A stretch of 13,300 nt of DNA from Saprospiraceae bacterium. GTDB taxonomy: Bacteria > Bacteroidota > Bacteroidia > Chitinophagales > Saprospiraceae. Shown here piece after piece: positions 1-7,196 of this stretch. The position numbers were made by a program, and so were the translations under genes. Each line of letters starts with the position of its first letter. Position 1 is the first letter of the stretch. The notes under the pieces were generated by a model. The model was not told the DNA's origin. It ran no database searches and saw nothing but the letters and a program-made list of their open reading frames with translations. Where the stretch lies: contig JAGOIB010000005.1 of assembly GCA_017995875.1 (NCBI GenBank), positions 1-13,300 of the forward strand. Reading direction: 5' to 3'.

Positions 1-25
1 TTCTAACTTCTAACTTCTAACTTTT
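1..25 (-). repeat. Heptamer tandem repeat at the 3' end of the START-like gene
   Basis: Three perfect copies of TTCTAAC occupy 1-21 and run off the window edge, so the full length is unknown. Read in the sense of the neighbouring minus-strand gene they are AGTTAGA units that begin a few bases after its TGA stop. Period, position and orientation match the longer arrays after prfB and cutA at the other end of the window (units AGTnnnG). No function is known to me. Confidence 0.8.
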
Positions 26-403
26 TCAGCCGCCTGTTTCTTGCCGAAGGTTTTTAATCTGGCTGTCCCAGAGGCGTTTGAGATCATCGACTTCCTTTTC
101 ATTGGCGAAGTCAGTTATTTCCAATACGGTTTCTTCGGTTACCGGAGATAAGTACATTCTGAATTCGAGATATTCATACCGGGGTGCTCCGTCCCATCTG
201 AAACGGATTCTTTCTTCCTCAATATCATCGATCACTTCGGCGTTTTCTTCACTTCCATCCCAGCTAAAGGTGTATATCTCATTGTTGATATCCACGCCAT
301 CACAGAACCATCGCACCAAGCAAGCCGGGGTGGTTAAAAATTTATACAATATTGCCGGTGAGGCTTTAAAGATATATTCGAGATCTACAGGTATTCGCTT
401 CAT
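26..403 (-). CDS. START-like (SRPBCC fold) domain protein
   Basis: This 125-residue protein resembles the small START-like proteins common in Bacteroidota. They have a helix-grip fold expected to hold a hydrophobic ligand, but I know of no established role. Visible family traits are the N-terminal strand and helix (ASPAILYKFLTTP, about residues 14-26), the RWFCDGVD turn near 31-38, a strand with FSWDGSEE near 46-53, RFRWDG near 67-72, and the C-terminal helix with LWDSQIKNL near 110-118. The ATG at 401-403 was chosen because the protein then begins where the fold begins. An upstream ATG at 520 would add 39 residues that look unlike the family. No Shine-Dalgarno sequence is visible, as is usual in this phylum. 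The gene is divergent from rpoD, and its stop is followed at once by a heptamer repeat. Confidence 0.82.
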   Translation of the reverse strand: MKRIPVDLEYIFKASPAILYKFLTTPACLVRWFCDGVDINNEIYTFSWDGSEENAEVIDDIEEERIRFRWDGAPRYEYLEFRMYLSPVTEETVLEITDFANEKEVDDLKRLWDSQIKNLRQETGG

Positions 404-732
404 ACGGTTAAAAACTGATTTGGGGCAACAAAAGGTATCCCCACCTCTTTCAGAAAGGCGTAAATAAAACAGAATTCCTGAATAATACAAATAATTGAAC
501 TTTTTTTCCTCTCCCGGCATTATCTACTTGTCTCATACAAGACTTTCTTTTACGTACATTCCGGGGTTGGATTTATTCTGCAAGTATGGTAAGATGAGAG
601 CATTAAAAATTGAAAATAAACTGATGGGACGCCAGATTTGGTTACTTTTGCGCCTCTTTTGGTGAGAAGCTTATATTTGGGTACGTTTTTTGACACCCGA
701 TCTATACAAAACACTTTAACGTATTTTATGCC
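404..732. other. Divergent intergenic region between the START-like gene and rpoD
   Basis: This 329-bp gap holds no gene that I can support. The part next to rpoD contains two candidate -7 boxes, listed separately. For the minus-strand gene, 429-437 reads TACCTTTTG on the minus strand, one base longer than the TAnnTTTG consensus and without a clear upstream partner, so I do not call it a promoter. The upstream extension of the minus-strand frame (404-520) stays open but shows no recognisable domain. Confidence 0.6.
643..679 (+). promoter_or_regulatory. Candidate Bacteroidota-type promoter(s) of rpoD
   Basis: There are two matches to the primary sigma -7 consensus TAnnTTTG. TATATTTG at 672-679 has a TTTG at 647-650, 21 bases upstream, which fits the -33/-7 layout and predicts a leader of about 45 bases. 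TACTTTTG at 643-650 is followed by CGCC, the same TTTGCGCC extension seen at the ndk and DHH promoters in this window, but it lacks a good -33 element. Either or both may be used. Confidence 0.5.
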
Positions 733-1602
733 ATGAGGCAGCTAAAGATCACAAAATCGATTACAAACAGGGAGAGTCAGTCCCTGGAAAAATACCTTCA
801 GGAAATTGGAAAGGTTGACCTGTTGACACCTGAAAAAGAGGTGGATCTGGCCAAAAGGATCAAACAGGGTGACCAGATCGCCCTTGAGACCCTTACTAAA
901 GCGAACCTCAGGTTTGTCGTTTCTGTAGCGAAACAATACCAAAATCAAGGATTGTCGCTGAGTGACCTAATCAATGAAGGCAATCTTGGTCTGATCAAGG
1001 CTGCACAACGATTTGATGAAACCAGAGGTTTTAAATTCATTTCTTATGCCGTTTGGTGGATTCGTCAATCCATCCTCCAGGCATTAGCAGAGCAATCCAG
1101 GATTGTGCGACTTCCGCTCAATAAGGTTGGATCGCTCAATAAGATCAACAGGGCTTTCTCCCAGTTGGAGCAGGAATTCGAACGTGAGCCATCCTCAGAG
1201 GAATTGGCTACTGTCCTTGAGATTTCAGCCGATGAAGTAGAAACCACTCTTGGCGTTGCCGCCAGGCACGTTTCCATGGATGCGCCTTTTGTTGATGGTG
1301 AAGACAATTCTTTGCTGGATGTATTGGAAAACCCAAACACCCCGGGAACAGATTCCGGTTTAGAGTACCTCGAATCGTTACGTAAAGAAATAGATCGTTC
1401 TTTAGGTACATTGACAGAGCGCCAGGCCGATGTAATAAAATTATATTTTGGCATTGGAGTGGAGCATCCACTATCACTTGAAGATATTGGGGATCGTTTT
1501 GGTTTGACCCGCGAACGCGTTCGTCAGATTAAGGACAAGGCCATCAATAAGCTGAGATCTGCCAGCAGAAGTAAGTTATTGAAAAACTATCTTGGTTCAT
1601 AA
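733..1602 (+). CDS. rpoD: Primary RNA polymerase sigma factor RpoD (SigA type)
   Basis: This is the housekeeping sigma-70 factor, which directs RNA polymerase to TAnnTTTG-type promoters. Visible regions are 1.2 (about residues 15-45), region 2 with [13 protein letters not shown] (78-90) and [15 protein letters not shown] (98-112) for -10 recognition and melting, and region 3 (about 130-205). Region 4 is about 222-283, with the helix-turn-helix [19 protein letters not shown]. The 289-residue length and absence of a long region 1.1 are typical of Bacteroidota, where RpoD is much shorter than in Proteobacteria. The ATG at 733 is the only sensible start; an upstream ATG at 728 reads ATG-CCA-TGA, and its stop overlaps the rpoD start. 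The gene appears monocistronic, ending at a strong terminator. Confidence 0.97.
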   Translation: MRQLKITKSITNRESQSLEKYLQEIGKVDLLTPEKEVDLAKRIKQGDQIALETLTKANLRFVVSVAKQYQNQGLSLSDLINEGNLGLIKAAQRFDETRGFKFISYAVWWIRQSILQALAEQSRIVRLPLNKVGSLNKINRAFSQLEQEFEREPSSEELATVLEISADEVETTLGVAARHVSMDAPFVDGEDNSLLDVLENPNTPGTDSGLEYLESLRKEIDRSLGTLTERQADVIKLYFGIGVEHPLSLEDIGDRFGLTRERVRQIKDKAINKLRSASRSKLLKNYLGS

Positions 1603-1640
1603 TATGTAAATTATGCAGCTTTATTAAAGCTGTGAGAATA

Positions 1641-1679
1641 AAAAAAGCCATTCCAGGTTTCATCCGGAATGGCTTTTTT
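1641..1679. terminator. Bidirectional intrinsic terminator between rpoD and the DUF4252 gene
   Basis: GCCATTCC (1647-1654) pairs with GGAATGGC (1666-1673) around an 11-base loop. The stem is flanked by six A on the left and six T on the right, so it works as a rho-independent terminator in both directions. It lies 38 bases after the rpoD stop and 55 bases after the end of the convergent DUF4252 gene. Confidence 0.92.
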
Positions 1680-1734
1680 GTTGGACATAGGCTGAAGATG
1701 AATTCAGCATTGTACTTTTTATAATTACAATGAC

Positions 1735-2250
1735 TTAATGCTTTTCATCCAGTTTTTGGAGGTATTCGAGATCGTCGATGTCAAGCGCTTTGGCCAGTTT
1801 GCCGATCTTTTTAAGATCGATATTGCCGATAAAACTCATCAGGGCAAAGTCGGTGTCGCCGCCTACGATCATCAATAGTTCTTCAACAATATCTCCGTTA
1901 TCCTTTACCATAAAGCTTACGTTTTCGCCATCGCCACGTGCGGTGAGTAGCAGTTCGTATTCACTGGAGTTTATGATTTTGAGTGCTTCATTGTAATGCT
2001 GCAGGGCGTTTTGATCAGTATGTAAGATGCGGAGGCCTTTCATGCTCTTGATGACTTCCTGTAGTTCGGGTTCCATATCCTCGATCTCAATTTTGGAGAC
2101 CATGTTGAACATTTTAGGGCTGATGTAGACAGCATCGAATTGTGTGTCATCAACATACTTGTTAAAGTACTTGGTGATGGCATCCCCCTGGGCAAAAGAA
2201 GAAAGCGCAGTGAAGAGAATAGCAACAACAGAAAAAAAGAATGATTTCAT
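1735..2250 (-). CDS. Secreted DUF4252-family protein
   Basis: This is a 171-residue protein with a clear signal peptide: MK, then a hydrophobic stretch to SSFA, with probable signal peptidase I cleavage between A20 and Q21. The mature part (ITKYFNKYVDD, FDAVYISPKMF, ILHTDQN, ELLLTARGDGENVSFMVKDNGDIVEELLMIVGG) has the layout of DUF4252, a Bacteroidota family of unknown function found with ECF sigma factors. The ATG at 2248-2250 was chosen because it starts the signal peptide directly; an ATG at 2304 would add 18 polar residues ahead of it and overlap the gene upstream. It is the third gene of a sigma/anti-sigma operon, 34 bases after the preceding stop. It may therefore be an envelope sensor or target of that regulon, which is inference. 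There is no lipobox. Confidence 0.8.
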   Translation of the reverse strand: MKSFFFSVVAILFTALSSFAQGDAITKYFNKYVDDTQFDAVYISPKMFNMVSKIEIEDMEPELQEVIKSMKGLRILHTDQNALQHYNEALKIINSSEYELLLTARGDGENVSFMVKDNGDIVEELLMIVGGDTDFALMSFIGNIDLKKIGKLAKALDIDDLEYLQKLDEKH

Positions 2251-2284
2251 GTTAGTATGAATTGTGTGAACGTGATAAAAGAGA

Positions 2285-2749
2285 TTATTTAAACATGTCG
2301 GCATATTCGCCGGCCTTTTTGATATTGATCATAGCTTCACTTTGTGACTTGTTTAGTTTGGCGGAAACGAAGGCAAGGGCTTCCCGCATTTCTTCGTACG
2401 CTTTATATGGGTCATCAAAGGTTTCGGCCATTTGTACAGGTTGGGTAGCTTGCTGGCTGTATTTCCATAAGCCCACACCTGCCGCAACAAAAACAAGAAC
2501 AGCAGCTGCACTGGCGATCCACCGGTATAAAGGAATGATCAATTTGGCAGGTGTAGCCTTTGTGTGATGTTGGTTATAAGCTGTAATGTCTTCAATAGTC
2601 AGCCTGCTTTTTTGCTTTCTGGATTCGGCGATCATTGCGAAGTAAGCAGCTTCAGCACTTTGCACTCCTGCAAGGTCTTTGCGGATTTGCTCCTCCTCTT
2701 GAGGAGTCGTTTCTGCGTTCCAGTATTTTTCAAGAAGGTTGTTGTCCAT
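2285..2749 (-). CDS. Single-pass membrane protein, probable anti-sigma factor
   Basis: This is a 154-residue protein with an acidic, helical N-terminal cytoplasmic half (LLEKYWNAETTPQEEEQIR at 5-23), one transmembrane helix at about 74-97, and a charged C-terminal part outside. Many Bacteroidota anti-sigma proteins begin with this LLEKYWNGETT-like helix, and the gene starts 5 bases after the stop of an ECF sigma gene, which strongly suggests an anti-sigma role. I see no zinc-binding HxxxCxxC motif, so it is not a classical ZAS-domain anti-sigma factor, and no FecR domain. The call rests on context, topology and N-terminal similarity. Confidence 0.7.
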   Translation of the reverse strand: MDNNLLEKYWNAETTPQEEEQIRKDLAGVQSAEAAYFAMIAESRKQKSRLTIEDITAYNQHHTKATPAKLIIPLYRWIASAAAVLVFVAAGVGLWKYSQQATQPVQMAETFDDPYKAYEEMREALAFVSAKLNKSQSEAMINIKKAGEYADMFK

Positions 2750-2754
2750 GATGC

Positions 2755-3276
2755 TTAAGATGCTTGGTATTGATTAAAAGAGTTGATCTTACTCAACATT
2801 CGCTGTATATGTTTTCTGGCCCTGAAGAGGCTTACCTTGACATCATCAAGATTATATCCACTCATTTGGGCGATTTCTTCGTAGGTCATTTGTTCGATTT
2901 CCCTCAAATGAAAAATCGTACGTTGTTTTTCAGGCAGTTGTTTCAGGCAGTCATCTAATTGTGCCATGAAGTCTGCATTTTCCATCAGTGTATCAGCCTT
3001 GGGTTCGTTGTCGCTCACGGTATAAGCTTCATCCATGCTGACGTAATTATCTTTTACTTTCCTCAGTATATCCAGTGACCTGTTGCGGGTTAGCACCATC
3101 AACCAGGCCTCTATGTTTTCGATCTGATCAGATTCTTCGCGTTTCTGCCAGAGTTTGACCATGACATCCTGGACGACATCCTCAGCTGACTCACCGTCCT
3201 TTACGAACCGTAAAGCATATCTGAAGAGCTTGTCCCGCATCTTGTAGAAGAGGACTTCATATTGTTCAGTCGTCAT
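2755..3276 (-). CDS. ECF-type RNA polymerase sigma factor
   Basis: This is a 173-residue sigma-70 family factor with regions 2 and 4 only. Region 2 spans about residues 12-80 (DKLFRYALRFVKDGESAEDVVQDVMVKLW; the IENIEAWLMVLTRNRSLDILR stretch corresponds to 2.3/2.4). Region 4 spans about 110-163 (LKQLPEKQRTIFHLREIEQMTYEEIAQMSGYNLDDVKVSLFRARKHI). It heads an operon with a probable membrane anti-sigma factor and a secreted DUF4252 protein, so it probably responds to an envelope signal. The ATG at 3274-3276 gives the usual N-terminal length for the family. A strong ECF-type promoter lies only 13 bases upstream, suggesting autoregulation. The target regulon cannot be read from the window. Confidence 0.92.
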   Translation of the reverse strand: MTTEQYEVLFYKMRDKLFRYALRFVKDGESAEDVVQDVMVKLWQKREESDQIENIEAWLMVLTRNRSLDILRKVKDNYVSMDEAYTVSDNEPKADTLMENADFMAQLDDCLKQLPEKQRTIFHLREIEQMTYEEIAQMSGYNLDDVKVSLFRARKHIQRMLSKINSFNQYQAS

Positions 3277-3288
3277 GTCGGATATATT

Positions 3289-3314
3289 GACGGAATAAGA
3301 GTCCTATTGTTACA
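3289..3314 (-). promoter_or_regulatory. ECF-sigma-type promoter of the sigma/anti-sigma operon
   Basis: On the minus strand TGTAAC (3309-3314) and CGTC (3289-3292) are separated by exactly 16 bases. This is the classic AAC-type -35 and CGT-type -10 arrangement of ECF promoters. The -10 lies 12 bases from the sigma gene ATG, so transcription would start only about 6-8 bases before it. Autoregulation by the encoded sigma factor is the natural reading. Confidence 0.75.
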
Positions 3315-3366
3315 CTCCATTCCGATTTTTTCGTAAGGTCAGGAAAATGAGATCCCCTGGAGGAGC

Positions 3367-5094
3367 TTAAAATGCCCTGGATACTACCTTTTGGATGTTT
3401 TCAAGATCCACTGTTATGGTTTTGAGATCTTGTTGTAACGACGCGAGTTCGTCAGTTTCAAGCTGGATGAGATCATCAAATTTTTTAAACTGATCATTCA
3501 TTTTGCTTTTCAGGGTATCAATATATGAGTATAACTCAGAGGATAATTCTTCCTGCAGCCGCTTCCGGCCTTTCTCCATTTCAGTTCGGTATTGTTTCAT
3601 GACCTTGCCGCGCTGAAAACCAAGTGTAACCCCGGCCACTAAAAATCCGAGGGCTGTAAGAACGCCACCCGTAATATCGAAGACCATACCGTGTGTAACT
3701 GCTGCGAGGATAATCCCAACAACTGCAATGCCACTGCTTGCAGCGACATTTGTACCTACCCTGGTATCTGTGTTTACCAATCCGCGTGTTGTAAAATTTT
3801 CTGTCCGCGCCAGAAACTGATCAAATGCTTCTCTCAATTCCCTTAGTATATTTTGCCTGCGCTGTGCTATTTCAGAAAAGATCTCATGGTCATTAGCCAG
3901 TATAGTTTTACTGTTCCTGATTTGCAGATCAATATTATGCGCCATCTGTTGGATGCTTTCAGCCAGGTCAAGCACACGATCATTTATTTTTTCCTGCATA
4001 CCAGTTCCGAAATCAGCTTGTAGCCTGTGTGTAAATGATTCCAGCCAGGACTTCAGTGATTGTGATTTAGAAAAAATAGCCCCAATGGATCTTCGGAGCA
4101 CCGGAAAAAAGGATAGGGCATCACTAAGTTCATCCTCATACTTGCCTGAAACCCGATCATATGCAGCCATAAGATTTTCCACCAGTATATCAGCCTGATG
4201 CCTGGCTTGCTGACTGTGATCCGATAAGGCCCATTTGATATCCTGTCTGAAAGATATATCAGCGTCTAGTTGACGCTGCCTGTCATCAAGACCGAGATGA
4301 AGTCGTGTAATGATGTGCGTAATAGTATCAGCTGTGCTGATCAATTTTTGTTGTTGTGCCCGACCTCCCGTGACTTGATCCAGTATAAATGTTTTCAACG
4401 GTTCAAATCCGCTATGTTGATACAAGCCATCCAGCTCTTCTTTGGCGGAAACGGCAAACACGACAGGGTTTTTGATGCCTTTCTTTAAAGCATAATCTGT
4501 AACACCTTTTTTATTTATTTCCAGGTCTGGAGCATCCATAAGGTCTTTTTGCTGTAAGACGAAGACTATCTTTTTATGCCATTCTTCGTGCATAAAATCA
4601 AAGAAGTCCCAGGCGGACTGACGATAGGGATTTTTGGATTCGAACACAAAAATGATGAGGTCAGCTCCGGGAATAAAGCGCTCTGTTATTTCCTGATGAT
4701 GAGCTATAATGGTGTTCGTACCTGGTGTATCAACGATTGCTATATCTTTTAGGATTTCATTGGGTTGAAATACTTTCTTCAGATGCGGACTGACTTCTTC
4801 AGTTTTAGCAACTTCTCCATACATAATAAGTTGAATGGTATCTGTCATCGGAGATGGGGCCACAGCGCAAAGATCAGGTTCACCGAGTAGCGCATTGATA
4901 AAAGAACTTTTCCCGGCTTTAACTTCACCTACAATAACAAACATATAAGGTTCATCGACCCGATCCCGGAGATCAGCTAATATTCTGCCGGATTCACTGT
5001 GCTTGATTCGAAATGTAAATTGCTGGAGTCGTTGAAGTAGTTGCTTAAGAGCACCTTTTTGTTCCTGCAACTTCTGATCTATAACTTTCATCAT
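3367..5094 (-). CDS. Dynamin-like large GTPase with C-terminal hydrophobic hairpin
   Basis: This is a 575-residue bacterial dynamin-family GTPase. G1/P-loop is GEVKAGKSS at 56-64, the G2 threonine probably T84 (PMTDTI), G3 DTPG at 122-125, and G5 VSAK near 215-218. At the G4 position the protein reads QQKD (181-184) instead of N/TKxD, so base recognition may be altered. After the GTPase domain come long predicted helices (about 240-440), a pair of hydrophobic segments (about 449-468 and 474-493) and a final coiled coil (about 500-570). The hydrophobic pair may insert into or tether to membrane, like the paddle of other bacterial dynamins. Expected role: GTP-dependent membrane remodelling or repair, which is inferred from the family. 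The start ATG overlaps the stop of the upstream WbqC gene (ATGA at 5091-5094), so the two are translationally coupled. A second Met follows the first immediately. Confidence 0.88.
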   Translation of the reverse strand: MMKVIDQKLQEQKGALKQLLQRLQQFTFRIKHSESGRILADLRDRVDEPYMFVIVGEVKAGKSSFINALLGEPDLCAVAPSPMTDTIQLIMYGEVAKTEEVSPHLKKVFQPNEILKDIAIVDTPGTNTIIAHHQEITERFIPGADLIIFVFESKNPYRQSAWDFFDFMHEEWHKKIVFVLQQKDLMDAPDLEINKKGVTDYALKKGIKNPVVFAVSAKEELDGLYQHSGFEPLKTFILDQVTGGRAQQQKLISTADTITHIITRLHLGLDDRQRQLDADISFRQDIKWALSDHSQQARHQADILVENLMAAYDRVSGKYEDELSDALSFFPVLRRSIGAIFSKSQSLKSWLESFTHRLQADFGTGMQEKINDRVLDLAESIQQMAHNIDLQIRNSKTILANDHEIFSEIAQRRQNILRELREAFDQFLARTENFTTRGLVNTDTRVGTNVAASSGIAVVGIILAAVTHGMVFDITGGVLTALGFLVAGVTLGFQRGKVMKQYRTEMEKGRKRLQEELSSELYSYIDTLKSKMNDQFKKFDDLIQLETDELASLQQDLKTITVDLENIQKVVSRAF

Positions 5095-5735
5095 CGCTTT
5101 TCATAGAGTTTGGACGCATACTTAGCCAGGTATGAATACGTATCCGGTCCTAAGTGGCATAGTGCATCTAAGATACTGAGGTTTGGCAGATGTGCTTTGT
5201 GCAATCGCTGAATCTGTGTATAAACAGGATACGAATTATCCTCCATAGAAGCGGTGCCGGCAGGTACACCGGACCTCAAATCAATTACAGGGGACGTATA
5301 CTGACTTTGGAATTGAGTAGTCATAGCCATATGCCATTCACCAGGCAGCAAATCCGTAATGAATCGGAGCAGGCTTAGGTTGAGGTCCCACAAACTTTTA
5401 ATTTCCGAAAAAAGGATGGACTCCAGCCCTGGGCCTATTTCATCAAAATAGGCAGTTTTCCCATAGGCTGCCTGCAATGCTAATAAATGGATCTTAGGCC
5501 ATGGCTCATCATAGGCGATGGTGACATCCTCAATCATCATCTGTTGATGTTTTCCTTTCCGTAGCGGTACTGTCAGGAATAATGGTTTGTCCGGACTGAG
5601 AATGGCCGATTTGTTGCGCCACGTTCTTTTCTGGAAATGCTCATGTTTCTCTAAGGTTAAATGACCATTTTGCATCCAGTGGGCAAAGTATTCGATAGAT
5701 GGTATATATTGGCTTCCCGCGATGCAGCCCTTCAT
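5091..5735 (-). CDS. WbqC-family protein
   Basis: This is a 214-residue cytosolic protein with the WbqC-like family signature: the N-terminal CIAGSQYIPSIEYFAHW segment, HFQKRTWRNKSAILSPDKPLFLTVPL (about 33-58), and the central YDEPWPKIHLLALQAAYGKTAYFDE (about 75-99). The end near residues 190-213 carries LCHLGPDTYSYLAKY. Named after a gene in O-antigen clusters, the family is thought to act in surface glycan synthesis, but I know of no proven activity. It forms a two-gene operon with the dynamin-like GTPase (4-base overlap) and lies back to back with a glycosyltransferase gene, which loosely supports a glycan or envelope context. Confidence 0.82.
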   Translation of the reverse strand: MKGCIAGSQYIPSIEYFAHWMQNGHLTLEKHEHFQKRTWRNKSAILSPDKPLFLTVPLRKGKHQQMMIEDVTIAYDEPWPKIHLLALQAAYGKTAYFDEIGPGLESILFSEIKSLWDLNLSLLRFITDLLPGEWHMAMTTQFQSQYTSPVIDLRSGVPAGTASMEDNSYPVYTQIQRLHKAHLPNLSILDALCHLGPDTYSYLAKYASKLYEKR

Positions 5736-5752
5736 GTTGTCCCTTTAATTGA

Positions 5753-5760
5753 CAAAGTTA
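5753..5760 (-). promoter_or_regulatory. Candidate -7 box for the WbqC/dynamin operon
   Basis: The minus strand reads TAACTTTG, a perfect match to TAnnTTTG, 17 bases upstream of the WbqC ATG. No good -33 TTTG is visible at 19-21 bases, and that region lies inside the divergent glycosyltransferase gene. The two divergent genes are so close that their promoters must overlap each other or the neighbouring coding sequence. Confidence 0.4.
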
Positions 5761-5766
5761 ACCCTG

Positions 5767-7041
5767 ATGTTCGAAGATAGCCATTGGCAGAAATATTCAT
5801 CTCGTTTCAGAACATTGCCATCGATTCTTGATGACAAGGAAGGATTTAATGGGATGATTGTTTGTATACCTGTTCTTGCTGAACCGGCTTTAATTTCCAC
5901 GCTGGAGTCCCTCTTGGAATGTGACATGCCCCCTGTGCGTGTGGAGGTGATTATACTTTTCAATAAAAATGTTCGTATGACGGAGGAAGAGTCTGTTGTG
6001 CATACACAGACCTGGAATGAATGTTTACGTTGGATAGACCGTAAGAAAGGAAGTTCTATTCCATTCAAACCTATAAAAATTGATTCGTTTCCTGATCCTA
6101 AAGGTGGAGTGGGGTGGGCTCGTAAAGTAGTGATGGATGAGGCTGCACGCAAACTTGGCGATGAAGGAATTATTGTGTGCCTTGATGCAGATTGTCTTGT
6201 CGCCGGGAACTATTTGACAACGATTTATGGCCATTTCCAAAAGCAACCTTTGTGCAATGCTTTTTCCATTTATTATGAACATGACCTTGATGCACTCGAT
6301 CCATTCGTCAGGAGTGGCATTGTGCAATATGAATTGCATCTGAGATATCTTGTCCACGTTATGCGATGGGCAGGCCATCCGTTTGCCTTCCAGACAGTTG
6401 GCTCAGCTATGGCCGTTAGACGGAGAGCTTACCTGGCACAGGGAGGAATGAATACAAGACAGGCGGGCGAAGATTTTTATTTTTTGCAAAAATTTATTGA
6501 ATTGAATTCCCTTGGTGAAATCAATGAAACAGTGGTTTATCCATCTGCCAGAATTTCCAACAGAGTTCCTTTTGGTACCGGAAGAGCCATGCAAAAACTT
6601 CTTGGAGAATCACCTGAATGGTTTACTACTTCCTTCGAGATATTCAGTCTTATCAGGCCTTTATTGCAAAATGTAGAGATGGTCAGAACGTTTATTCAGG
6701 AAGAAGAAAGACCAGATGCATATGTACGGCTAAAGGAAATGATTAATCTTGATGATGGTATATTGCCATTCCTGCAGTCTATTGATTTTATCCCTCATTG
6801 CCGGAAAGTATTTGAACATACCAGTAGTCCGGCATCCTTCAAACAAAGGTTCTTCAGGTATTTCAATGGATTTATGATGATCCGGTACATGCATTTTATG
6901 CGCGACCAGCAGTTTCCGGATGTGCCGGTTGTCATTGCCGCTCAGGTGCTTGCCGGGCAACTCAATCTGATCACCAAACTGGAACAAGATCCTGAAGAAC
7001 TACTTCAACTATTCAGAAAGCTAGACAAGGGCGGGCGTTGA
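5767..7041 (+). CDS. Glycosyltransferase, family 2-like (GT-A fold)
   Basis: This is a 424-residue protein with no signal peptide. The opening GMIVCIPVLAEPALISTLESLL matches the first beta strand and helix of GT-A nucleotide-sugar enzymes. LDADC at about 139-143 supplies the DxD-like metal and nucleotide-sugar motif, VGSAMAVRR (about 211-219) looks like the acceptor-side segment, and GEDFYF (about 234-239) supplies the likely catalytic acidic pair. The C-terminal 180 residues are helical with no recognised domain and no clear membrane helix. The substrate is unknown. The frame also allows a TTG start at 5749, giving six more residues; I prefer the ATG at 5767 because no ribosome-binding site favours the TTG and the ATG leaves more room from the divergent WbqC start. 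It may form a functional pair with the membrane protein downstream. Confidence 0.8.
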   Translation: MFEDSHWQKYSSRFRTLPSILDDKEGFNGMIVCIPVLAEPALISTLESLLECDMPPVRVEVIILFNKNVRMTEEESVVHTQTWNECLRWIDRKKGSSIPFKPIKIDSFPDPKGGVGWARKVVMDEAARKLGDEGIIVCLDADCLVAGNYLTTIYGHFQKQPLCNAFSIYYEHDLDALDPFVRSGIVQYELHLRYLVHVMRWAGHPFAFQTVGSAMAVRRRAYLAQGGMNTRQAGEDFYFLQKFIELNSLGEINETVVYPSARISNRVPFGTGRAMQKLLGESPEWFTTSFEIFSLIRPLLQNVEMVRTFIQEEERPDAYVRLKEMINLDDGILPFLQSIDFIPHCRKVFEHTSSPASFKQRFFRYFNGFMMIRYMHFMRDQQFPDVPVVIAAQVLAGQLNLITKLEQDPEELLQLFRKLDKGGR

Positions 7042-7127
7042 GCCTGGTAGGGAGATAGAAAGCACTATTAGCCTATTTTGTTTTTCTTTGAGGGTATTAT
7101 CCTCCTTGATTAAATTACATGGGAGAA

Positions 7128-7160
7128 TTTGCTGAGTATCGATTAAATTAAATGTGTTTG
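7128..7160 (+). promoter_or_regulatory. Possible promoter of the multi-pass membrane protein gene
   Basis: TTTG (7128-7131) lies 21 bases ahead of TGTGTTTG (7153-7160), one mismatch from the -7 consensus TAnnTTTG, with the gene ATG 36 bases further on. A 10-bp direct repeat GATTAAATTA occurs at 7108-7117 and 7141-7150 around this site. The evidence is weak. Confidence 0.3.
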
Positions 7161-7196
7161 TCCAATGAACTGCAAGGACAGATTGGTTGAATCAAA

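Noticed and set aside
404..520. N-terminal extension of the START-like protein from an ATG at 520
   Set aside because: The extra 39 residues have no family similarity, while the ATG at 403 begins exactly at the START-like fold.
1065..1454. Minus-strand open frame of 129 codons inside rpoD
   Set aside because: It is antisense to a highly conserved coding region, has serine-rich low-complexity composition and no family similarity; the same applies to the other opposite-strand frames inside recognised genes.
1691..1708. Second terminator hairpin GCTGAA/TTCAGC
   Set aside because: The stem is only six pairs with no T tract directly after it, and the strong terminator at 1641-1679 already serves both genes.
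3367..5735. Calling the dynamin/WbqC pair a phage-defence system
   Set aside because: There is no defence-island context, no nuclease, sensor or toxin nearby, and neither protein shows a defence-specific domain; the neighbours are housekeeping and glycan-type genes.
5749..5766. TTG start for the glycosyltransferase
   Set aside because: It would add only six residues, has no ribosome-binding site and leaves 13 bases to the divergent gene; the ATG at 5767 is simpler. Not excluded.
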